Shown: positions 1-5,240 of the stretch, in pieces
Numbering within the stretch: position 1 is the first letter of the stretch
Layout: the number at the start of each line of letters is the position of its first letter
Source: Bacillota bacterium
GTDB lineage: Bacteria > Bacillota > UBA4882 > UBA10575
Assembly (NCBI GenBank): GCA_003511465.1
Contig: DOID01000143.1
Coordinates: forward strand, 9,462 to 16,249
Direction of reading: 5' to 3'
DNA: 6,788 nt
Program-made: the position numbers and the translations under genes
The notes under the pieces: model-generated
Told to the model about the DNA's origin: nothing
Databases searched by the model: none
The model's input: the letters and a program-made list of their open reading frames with translations, nothing else

Positions 1-1665
1 TCTGAAAATACCAAGGATATCCCAGTTCATAAGTACAGTTCCGGCTGAAGCGACGGCTTCGGGCGCTGCTTCGGTAGCAGCGGTCAAGGCGTCGGCTACC
101 GAGGTAACTGCTCCAGTCGCCGCAGTCACTGCATCGGCCACCGAGGTTGCTACTCCTGTGGCGGCAGTGACCGTATCCGATACGGAAACGGTGGCATTCG
201 TCGCTGCGCTAATACCGTCAGCGGTGTTACCCAGCAGGGAATCGAACCAAGCGTTTGCTCCACCAAAAAAGCCTTTAAGCTTAGGGGAAACGAACCAGCC
301 ATCCACTATTTTCATGATGCCCTCGAATACCCAGACGGCGCCCAGCCAAAGGCGGAGCGGAACCAGGAGGAAGCTGGGCGTCCGGTTGCTGAAATGCCCT
401 CCGACAAAGCTTCGTTTATTGCGGATCGTGAAAAATTCATGTTTGAGATAGCTGAATACCTTGTTCCAGCCAAGCACCTGGATAAAATAGATGATATTTA
501 TAAAGTGTTTCGTAAACATTGCCAGAAAAGATGGGAGGTTTACCATTAACCCGGGCAGACCTACCCTGGCAACCGCGTATCGCCCACCAAGGCTTACCAT
601 GACCCCGTGGAATTTAGGTTTATACGCTTTGAGCTTGCCTTTACCTGTTATGGAAACATATATATTGTGCGCCACAGTATCAGCACTTTGCTCGCAGTTT
701 TCCACCATTTGCGGCACCGGCACAGACTCGCCCTCAGGAATGAAATGGATGTTGTCACCCGCAACATACAAGTTTTCGTCATCGATACACCGAAGGTATT
801 TGTCCGTATTCAACCTGCCCCGACCGTCGCAGGTTAGAGTCTCCCCGGCCTTAACGGTCACATGGGCGGATTCGATGCCGCCCACCCAGATCACCGTACC
901 GGTGGCCTGCCGGTTTACCTTTTCTTCAGACTTTAGACTGATGTAATCGGTGCCGATCTCAACAACCTGGGTGTTAAGGAGCATACTCACGCCCATCTTC
1001 TCCAGACGACGCTGGATTTTTGCCGATAGCTTTTCCGGAAGATTCGAGACAACGCGGGCAAGGAGGTCTACATTAAATAAAGATACTTCTTTCTGGCCAA
1101 TCCCGAACCTGTCGCATAAAATCGGCACGTATTCGGCAAGCTCGCCCGCCATTTCGACTCCTGTCAAACCGGCACCGACGACATGGAAGGTAAGTAGCCG
1201 ACGTCTTTCAATTTTGTCGGTTTCCAAAGCGGCTTGTCGAAAGCGGTTGAGGATGCGCTCCCTAAGCCTAACGGCGTCTTCGTAAGACCATAAGGGCAGC
1301 GAATGCTCCTCCGCTCCCGGGGTACAAAAATAGGTGGGGCGCGAACCCGCCGCCATCACCAGATAGTCGTATTCATAAGATCCGTTTCTGCCGAGGACGG
1401 TTTTATTATCGAAATCAACGGATTCGACAACGTCCTGGACGAATTGGATCCTTCTACCCGCAAAAACCTTCCGGAAGCTTATTCTGATGCTATCCTCTTC
1501 GACCCGCCCTGCAGCGACTTCATGCAGCTCCGTAAGCATTGTATGAAAAGGGTTTTTATCAAGAAGAATAACCGATGTGTCAGCGTCTTTTTTAAATTTT
1601 TTGGCAAGTCTCTTTGCTGTAAGGATACCGGCGTAGCCTCCGCCAATAATCACTATTCTATTCAC
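1..1665 (-). CDS. Type II NADH dehydrogenase-like FAD oxidoreductase fused to a DoxX-like membrane domain (partial, runs off left edge)
   Basis: All 555 codons are open from GTG at 1665 to the window edge, with no stop reached. Seen: a FAD-binding Rossmann motif GGGYAG (residues 8-13), AAGSRP (105-110), a second dinucleotide (NADH) motif GAGLTG (164-169), TVIWVGGI (257-264) and the second FAD motif NLYVAGDN (298-305). These are the landmarks of NDH-2 enzymes, which pass electrons from NADH to membrane quinone without pumping protons. After the catalytic part come hydrophobic stretches near 388-399 and 431-451; the latter (PLRLWLGAVWVFEGIMKI) resembles the first helix of DoxX-family proteins. 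An Ala/Thr/Val repeat tract follows (485-540). The GTG start is the first possible one: an in-frame TGA lies two codons upstream, and AGGGG sits 10 bases before the start. The ATG at 1673 is out of frame and hits a stop after five codons. A consensus promoter lies upstream. Inferred role: peripheral or membrane-anchored NAD(P)H:quinone oxidoreductase. The fusion and the missing C-terminus make the exact role uncertain. Confidence 0.85.
   Translation of the reverse strand, partial: MNRIVIIGGGYAGILTAKRLAKKFKKDADTSVILLDKNPFHTMLTELHEVAAGRVEEDSIRISFRKVFAGRRIQFVQDVVESVDFDNKTVLGRNGSYEYDYLVMAAGSRPTYFCTPGAEEHSLPLWSYEDAVRLRERILNRFRQAALETDKIERRRLLTFHVVGAGLTGVEMAGELAEYVPILCDRFGIGQKEVSLFNVDLLARVVSNLPEKLSAKIQRRLEKMGVSMLLNTQVVEIGTDYISLKSEEKVNRQATGTVIWVGGIESAHVTVKAGETLTCDGRGRLNTDKYLRCIDDENLYVAGDNIHFIPEGESVPVPQMVENCEQSADTVAHNIYVSITGKGKLKAYKPKFHGVMVSLGGRYAVARVGLPGLMVNLPSFLAMFTKHFINIIYFIQVLGWNKVFSYLKHEFFTIRNKRSFVGGHFSNRTPSFLLVPLRLWLGAVWVFEGIMKIVDGWFVSPKLKGFFGGANAWFDSLLGNTADGISAATNATVSVSDTVTAATGVATSVADAVTAATGAVTSVADALTAATEAAPEAVASAGTVLMNWDILGIFR
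46..213 (-). repeat. Four tandem 14-residue (42-bp) repeats coding an Ala/Thr/Val-rich tract
   Basis: Residues 485-540 of the flavoprotein are four successive 14-residue units: ISAATNATVSVSDT, VTAATGVATSVADA, VTAATGAVTSVADA and LTAATEAAPEAVAS. Each unit reads as two heptads with V/A/L recurring every seven residues, so an amphipathic helix or coiled coil is plausible. The second and third units differ in two amino acids, yet about seven of the other twelve codons carry silent changes. This suggests the repeat is old and is held at the protein level, rather than being a fresh slippage product. Confidence 0.8.
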
Positions 1666-1777
1666 TATCTTTCATCCCCTTTGCTACCTAGAAAATGACA
1701 ATTAAGCTTAGTGACGCAGCTCCGAATGACCAGCTGTGGTGGCCTTTGAACAACCCGTTACATTTAGCCCAATCATA

Positions 1778-1806
1778 ATTATAGTATCGACATAATTACA
1801 TGTCAA
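1778..1806 (-). promoter_or_regulatory. Perfect-consensus sigma-70/sigma-A promoter for the flavoprotein gene
   Basis: On the minus strand the -35 box TTGACA (1806-1801) and the -10 box TATAAT (1783-1778) both match the consensus 6/6 and are separated by exactly 17 bases. The expected transcription start is near 1771, giving a leader of about 105 bases before the GTG at 1665. An unregulated promoter of this quality would be very strong, so a repressor acting at the overlapping palindrome (1796-1811) is plausible. Confidence 0.85.
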
Positions 1807-1811
1807 TGTAA
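1796..1811. promoter_or_regulatory. Palindromic candidate operator overlapping the -35 box
   Basis: TTACAT (1796-1801), four bases GTCA, then ATGTAA (1806-1811) form a perfect 6-4-6 inverted repeat that covers the -35 hexamer of the minus-strand promoter. A second, imperfect inverted repeat (GACAT, six bases, ATGTC on the minus strand) overlaps it. Placement over the -35 box is typical of repressor operators. The sequence does not match the Rex, Fur, LexA or CodY consensus as I know them, so no regulator is named. Confidence 0.4.
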
Positions 1812-1948
1812 TGCAGAAATGGGGCTTTTTGCCCACTATATTTATGGAATTGTTACCGACATATTAACCATTCATATGCTAAAAGCGGAGGGCTTTATTC
1901 TCGACCCTGTCGCCAACAAATAAATCGGTAAAACTCCTTTTTCTCAAC

Positions 1949-2001
1949 GAAATGTAAAAACAGCAGGAATCCCCTTTTTTTCGTGGAATTATTTACATTT
2001 C
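1949..2001 (+). promoter_or_regulatory. 10-bp perfect inverted repeat in the guaA leader
   Basis: GAAATGTAAA (1949-1958) is the exact reverse complement of TTTACATTTC (1992-2001), with 33 bases between. The inner segment holds a run of seven T at 1975-1981. A short 4-bp stem (AGGT/ACCT) followed by six T lies just downstream (2009-2026). The arms could pair in RNA as part of an attenuator-like leader, or be two DNA half-sites. The arms are AT-rich, so the RNA stem would be only moderately stable. Confidence 0.35.
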
Positions 2002-2061
2002 AAAACCAGGTGTTTCAACCTTTTTTATCTAAATAATAAGGATCAGAGTGGAAAATAAGTG

Positions 2062-2066
2062 AGGGG
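2062..2066 (+). promoter_or_regulatory. Ribosome binding site that decides the guaA start
   Basis: AGGGG at 2062-2066 lies seven bases before TTG at 2074. It overlaps the second and third codons that would follow the alternative in-frame GTG at 2059, which has no good site of its own. This favours TTG 2074, which also gives the usual GuaA beginning a few residues before the LDFG motif. Confidence 0.65.
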
Positions 2067-2073
2067 AAGAAGT

Positions 2074-3348
2074 TTGACGCAAGAAATAGTAGTTATTCTC
2101 GATTTTGGCGGACAATACACGCAACTAGTCGCCCGGCGGGTGCGGGAACTCAATGTCGATTGTGAAATTTTGCCGTCCACTGTAACTTTGAAACAAGTCC
2201 AATCCCTAAGCCCACGGGCTTTAATCTTGTCCAGTGGAGCGGGGAGTGTCTTCACTCAAAACACGACGCTCAACGACTCCCGTTTCGACCAGCTTGGTCT
2301 GCCGATGCTGGAGATCGGTGATGGCATGGAGCTAATGGCGAAGGATACTGATCTTTTAAAAGACTTTCTCTTTAACACCGTCGGCCTCACCGGGAACTGG
2401 ACGATGGATGCTTTCGTCGCCAACACCATCCAACAAATCCGCACCACCGTAGGCCCCAGCCAGCAAGTGGTCTGCGGTCTTTCCGGCGGAGTCGACAGTT
2501 CCGTCGCCGCCGTCTTAGTACACCGGGCGATCGGTGATCGGCTGACCTGCCTCTTTGTCGACCATGGTCTTTTACGTAAAGACGAAGCGGAGCAAGTCAT
2601 GGAGACCTTTACACGCCGCTTTAAGATGAAAGTGATTAAGATTGACGCCGCCGATGAATTCTTAACAAAGCTGGCCGGAGTAACTGATCCGGAGCAAAAG
2701 CGGAAAATAATCGGCACTGAATTCATTCGGGTGTTTGAACGGGAAGCTGCCAAACTTGGCCAGATCGATTTTTTAGTCCAGGGCACCCTCTATACCGATG
2801 TGATCGAAAGTAAAACCGCCACCGGTGCGGTGATCAAATCCCATCATAACGTAGGCGGCTTGCCGGAAGACTTATCGTTTAAATTGATTGAACCCTTGAA
2901 ACATCTCTTCAAAGACGAGGTGCGCCGGGTCGGTACCGAGCTGCAAATCCCAGAGGACTTAGTCTGGCGACATCCTTTCCCTGGGCCGGGTTTGGCTATT
3001 CGAGTCTTAGGCGAGGTTACCCGGGAGAAACTGGAGATCCTCCGTCTGGCGGATGCCATTATGATCGAAGAGATCAAAAAAGCCGAGCTCTACCGGGAAA
3101 TCTGGCAAGCTTTTGCCATTCTACCCGATATCCGCTCGGTCGGGGTAATGAACGATCAGCGTACCTACGCTTACACGATCGGGCTCCGCGCCGTGATCAG
3201 TCATGATGGGATGACCGCCGATTGGTACCGTTTTCCCCCGGAAGTGCTAGCCACAATCGCTAACCGGATTACCAATGAAGTACCCCACGTTAACCGGGTA
3301 GTCTATGATGTCACTGCAAAGCCCCCGTCCACTATTGAGTGGGAGTAA
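2074..3348 (+). CDS. guaA: GMP synthase with a degenerate, internally deleted glutamine amidotransferase domain
   Basis: GuaA converts XMP to GMP using ATP and ammonia, normally released from glutamine by its N-terminal class I amidotransferase domain. From TTG 2074 the protein has 424 residues; family members usually have about 510-525. The ATP pyrophosphatase domain looks intact: P-loop SGGVDSS (137-143), then FVDHGLLRK, QGTLYTDVIES and KSHHNVGGLP. The C-terminal dimerisation domain is complete, with HPFPGPGL, SVGVMNDQRTYAY and the classic end TIEWE. The N-terminal domain keeps LDFGGQYTQL (9-18), but the nucleophile motif GICYGMQLM reads EIGDGMELM (80-88), so the cysteine is glycine at residue 82. 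Right after that motif the sequence jumps to the domain's last helix (LLKDFLF), so roughly 100 residues including the catalytic His and Glu (the HPE motif) are missing. The oxyanion-strand motif SGGPSS reads SSGAGS. Inferred: an ammonia-dependent GMP synthetase, or one served by a separate amidotransferase. An alternative start is GTG 2059. The SatD-family gene follows 117 bases downstream on the same strand. Confidence 0.92.
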   Translation: MTQEIVVILDFGGQYTQLVARRVRELNVDCEILPSTVTLKQVQSLSPRALILSSGAGSVFTQNTTLNDSRFDQLGLPMLEIGDGMELMAKDTDLLKDFLFNTVGLTGNWTMDAFVANTIQQIRTTVGPSQQVVCGLSGGVDSSVAAVLVHRAIGDRLTCLFVDHGLLRKDEAEQVMETFTRRFKMKVIKIDAADEFLTKLAGVTDPEQKRKIIGTEFIRVFEREAAKLGQIDFLVQGTLYTDVIESKTATGAVIKSHHNVGGLPEDLSFKLIEPLKHLFKDEVRRVGTELQIPEDLVWRHPFPGPGLAIRVLGEVTREKLEILRLADAIMIEEIKKAELYREIWQAFAILPDIRSVGVMNDQRTYAYTIGLRAVISHDGMTADWYRFPPEVLATIANRITNEVPHVNRVVYDVTAKPPSTIEWE

Positions 3349-3365
3349 AGCCTATTAGCATCGGA

Positions 3366-3378
3366 TCTTATAATAAGA
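3366..3378. promoter_or_regulatory. 13-bp perfect palindrome containing a TATAAT box, between guaA and the SatD-family gene
   Basis: TCTTATAATAAGA is a perfect 6-1-6 palindrome 18 bases after the guaA stop. It contains TATAAT (3369-3374), which could be a -10 box for the downstream gene, although no good -35 box lies 16-18 bases upstream. A second palindrome, GGAATTCC, follows at 3379-3386. No intrinsic terminator is visible after guaA, so readthrough into the next gene is also possible. Confidence 0.3.
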
Positions 3379-3465
3379 GGAATTCCTTAAAAGATTACGA
3401 AGTATATAACTAAAGTTTCGATGAAGCTTTTTGTGGTGGATCGAATAAAAAAGGAGGGGTAAAGG

Positions 3466-4164
3466 ATGCCCCCTACCCTTTATAGCGCGGTTAAACTAAC
3501 CCTGAAAACCAAACCCTCTCTTCCGCCGACAGCGGTCAAAGCAGAAGTTTTGCAGAAGGCTGCCCTTTTACTGAACAACTATTTTCAACCATTTCTTGCC
3601 GGAAATTTCCACGCGGATCAGGATGCGATCAGAGGAATCATTCAGGTGCAAGAGACGCCCAGGATCATCCAATTGATTCAACTGATCGATTTGGAAATGG
3701 ATCCGGTACGGTTTAATTACGCGTTGGGAATCGGTAATATCAACGGTAAACCGGAACTAGATGACTACAAGGAAAGCGGCCCGGCGTGGACCAAAGTCAA
3801 CCGGGCGCTAAAAGAAATTCCCGACAGCGGTGGCGACGTGGTTGTCCGTCTGCCTTCCCCCTTCTTAACTAGGACCGTCAATACCCTGTTCGCCGTTGAA
3901 AGTGATCTCCGGAATAATTGGAGTAGCGCCCACCGGGAAGCGATCAAGCTTGTCCGCCACGGCCGCACCCAAGTGGAAATGGCTGAGTTATTAGGGGTAA
4001 CCCAAGCCGCAATCAGCCAACGGTTAAAGCATGCCCGTTGGGACCGTTACCTGGAAGTCTGCGCTACCATCGATGAACTCTTGACCCAGGCCCGATGGAA
4101 AATGCTCTTGCCCTGGGATTTACGGAAAGAGCAGAAAATTAAGGTTTCCTCTAAACGTAGTTAG
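3466..4164 (+). CDS. Divergent SatD-family protein with C-terminal helix-turn-helix
   Basis: A 232-residue protein started by ATG behind a strong AAGGAGGGG site (3451-3459). The layout fits the SatD family as I recall it: an N-terminal alpha/beta domain with a LGIGNI stretch (residues 87-92; family GIGIGEI-like), then SGPAW (104-108; family DGPAY/W-like), and a C-terminal HTH around 167-190 (TQVEMAELLGVTQAAISQRLK). The biochemical role of the family is not established. Here the residues usually conserved in the N-terminal domain look eroded: the family GDEFQG-like motif reads QDAIRG (52-57), and the early Asp/Ser/Arg positions after the first strand are replaced by uncharged and Lys residues. 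It may bind DNA through the HTH, but no target can be named. Its last 14 bases overlap the convergent PHP gene. The protein family call is moderate; the degeneracy is my reading against remembered relatives. Confidence 0.65.
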   Translation: MPPTLYSAVKLTLKTKPSLPPTAVKAEVLQKAALLLNNYFQPFLAGNFHADQDAIRGIIQVQETPRIIQLIQLIDLEMDPVRFNYALGIGNINGKPELDDYKESGPAWTKVNRALKEIPDSGGDVVVRLPSPFLTRTVNTLFAVESDLRNNWSSAHREAIKLVRHGRTQVEMAELLGVTQAAISQRLKHARWDRYLEVCATIDELLTQARWKMLLPWDLRKEQKIKVSSKRS

Positions 4165-4840
4165 CTTTTTTTCTTCCTTCCAGTTTCCAGCAGAGTTTCC
4201 GCGGAGCTTCAGCCAGCACTTTCTCCAATTCTGTAGCGCTGAGACCGGCTCCGATTCCGACCTGCCGCCGAAACTCTGCGGTAAGAAGGTCTCTAGGCTC
4301 ATGACTATCCGAATTAATGATCAGCTCCGCCCCGGCCTCCCGCGCCATACGGGCAACGTGCCCATTGGCATAAGCATGCCCCCGGCGTGCCGAGATTTCA
4401 AGAAAGACACCATTCTCCGCCGCCAGCCTCGTTTCCTCTGGAGTAATCAAACCGGGATGGGCTAGGATATCCACGTCCGGACAGCTTACCGCCGCACGGT
4501 TGGTTCCTGTTTCTACCGGCTCGGTGATGGTTTCACCGTGGACAAGCACCAAATCTGCCCCCAGGCTTTTTGCTTGCGCAGCCAAGAAAGGTACGGCCTG
4601 GGCTGGAACATGAGTTAACTCCACCCCGACCCATGTTTTAATCCCCCAGGCTTTCGCCGCCAGTTGACAATCGGCCTTTAGTTCTTTCAGTACCCTTTCC
4701 ATCGAACCGGCACCCACATGATCCGTTAAGGCGATCTGTCCGTACCCGCAGGCTACTCCAGTACGAATCAACTCACAGGGGGAAAGCACCCCATCGCTTA
4801 GAAACGTATGCGTATGAAAATCAGCAATTCCCTCATTCAT
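4151..4840 (-). CDS. PHP-domain phosphoesterase, histidinol-phosphatase-like
   Basis: A 229-residue single-domain PHP protein, probably a cytoplasmic metal-dependent phosphoesterase. The full metal-ligand set is visible: H9 and H11 with D16 (DFHTHTFLSDG), H41 (LTDH), E74 (GVELTH), H101 (HGE), H128 (LAHPG), and D178 with H180 (NSDSH). Short stand-alone proteins like this are commonly annotated as histidinol phosphatase domain proteins. No his genes are nearby, so the substrate is unknown and histidine synthesis should not be assumed. The ATG at 4840 has a GGAGG site ten bases upstream (4851-4855). It is the last gene of the minus-strand series. It starts downstream of a candidate terminator and has no clear promoter of its own in the 60-base gap. 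Its end overlaps the SatD-family gene tail to tail. Confidence 0.88.
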   Translation of the reverse strand: MNEGIADFHTHTFLSDGVLSPCELIRTGVACGYGQIALTDHVGAGSMERVLKELKADCQLAAKAWGIKTWVGVELTHVPAQAVPFLAAQAKSLGADLVLVHGETITEPVETGTNRAAVSCPDVDILAHPGLITPEETRLAAENGVFLEISARRGHAYANGHVARMAREAGAELIINSDSHEPRDLLTAEFRRQVGIGAGLSATELEKVLAEAPRKLCWKLEGRKKANYV

Positions 4841-4866
4841 CTCTGCTTGTCCTCCATCTTCTCGGT

Positions 4867-4899
4867 AAAAATTAAATCTCCCGCTGACGCCAGGAGATT
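4867..4899 (-). terminator. Candidate intrinsic terminator after the YlmC/YmxH-like gene
   Basis: On the minus strand, AATCTCC (4899-4893) pairs perfectly with GGAGATT (4881-4875) across an 11-base loop, which can itself form a small GC pairing. The stem is followed by TAATTTTT. It begins four bases after the upstream stop codon. The T tract is interrupted by AA, so termination may be partial, leaving readthrough into the PHP gene. Confidence 0.5.
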
Positions 4900-4903
4900 A
4901 TCT

Positions 4904-5179
4904 TCAGTGGGACAGATCAACATAGGTGTTGGTTTCTACCTGATCCGGTAGTTCGACGAGAATTACATCACTACCCAGCTTTTTAATCTGCCGCCAGGGG
5001 ATGATCACCTCACCGGTTTTCCCCAATAACCACCGAAACCGGCCTGGAGCAGGCAACACTAAAGCAATGATCTTACCGGTAATCGGATCGATCTCTAAAT
5101 CGCTGGTGAAACCAAGTTTCTTCCCGTCGATAATATTAATAACTTCCCGTTCTCTTAATTCCGAAGTTTTGGCCAGCAC
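4904..5179 (-). CDS. YlmC/YmxH-family PRC-barrel protein (sporulation-associated)
   Basis: A 91-residue protein with the family's characteristic sequence: an N-terminal TSELREREVINIIDGKKLGF segment (residues 5-24), a central beta-rich part, and GEVIIPWRQIKKLGSDVILV near the end (56-75). This is a single PRC-barrel-like domain found in spore-forming Bacillota, of unknown molecular function and probably cytosolic. The start is GTG at 5179 behind a GGGGGTGA site at suitable distance; a GTG ten bases upstream is out of frame. The gene lies 61 bases downstream of the methyltransferase gene on the same strand and is followed at once by a candidate terminator. Its presence is the main hint that the host forms spores. 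Confidence 0.9.
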   Translation of the reverse strand: MLAKTSELREREVINIIDGKKLGFTSDLEIDPITGKIIALVLPAPGRFRWLLGKTGEVIIPWRQIKKLGSDVILVELPDQVETNTYVDLSH

Positions 5180-5240
5180 CCCGACTCACCCCCATTATTA
5201 TAGTATATGTCGATCGCAAGTAAGGGTGTCGGTTTCATGA

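Larger units (their letters stand above)
1758..2000. repeat. Three exact copies of TTACATTT (either strand) plus two related half-sites
   Basis: TTACATTT occurs at 1758-1765 and 1993-2000, and in inverted orientation (AAATGTAA) at 1950-1957. Related forms are TTACAT at 1796-1801 and CAATGTAA at 1804-1811. One copy falls in the transcribed leader of the flavoprotein gene, two half-sites cover its -35 box, and two copies lie before guaA. Three exact 8-mers in about 250 bases is more than expected by chance, although the region is AT-rich. They may be binding sites for one regulator of both divergent genes. Confidence 0.4.
1666..2073. other. Divergent intergenic region between the flavoprotein gene and guaA
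   Basis: About 400 bases with no plausible gene. It contains the minus-strand promoter and palindrome, the TTACATTT copies, an imperfect hairpin at 1885-1913 (GCG/CGC plus AGGG/CCCT) and a 10-bp inverted repeat at 1949-2001. For guaA only weak plus-strand promoter candidates are seen, for example TTGTTA at 1850-1855 with TATGCT at 1875-1880 (19-base spacing). If that one is used, the guaA leader would be nearly 190 bases long. No purine riboswitch core is recognisable. Confidence 0.6.

Noticed and set aside
158..1698. Series of plus-strand open frames across the left quarter of the window
   Set aside because: They read like low-complexity shadows, have no recognisable domains, and lie opposite the continuous 555-codon minus-strand flavoprotein frame that carries clear FAD and NADH motifs.
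1770..1785. PerR/Fur-like box over the -10 region
   Set aside because: The similarity comes mostly from the TATAAT box itself; the second half of the palindrome has several mismatches.
1849..1870. Rex-like operator near TTGTTACCGACATATTAACC
   Set aside because: The half-sites resemble TTGTTA and TTAAC, but the spacing is wrong for the known Rex site and the second arm does not match.
1840..2073. Guanine (purine) riboswitch upstream of guaA
   Set aside because: I looked for the conserved three-way-junction core bases and paired loops and could not find them; only generic inverted repeats are present.
2043..3077. Minus-strand open frames inside guaA, and one inside the SatD-family gene at 3765-3968
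   Set aside because: Antisense shadows of well-supported genes, without recognisable domains or ribosome binding sites.
2074..3348. guaA as a pseudogene
   Set aside because: The frame is uninterrupted, the synthetase and dimerisation domains keep all visible key motifs, and the protein ends normally at TIEWE; only the amidotransferase part is altered.
5186..5209. Promoter for the YlmC-like gene (TATAAT at 5202-5197, or a sporulation-type CATATACT box)
   Set aside because: The expected start would fall inside the ribosome binding site, leaving almost no leader, and no -35 box is found at proper spacing.
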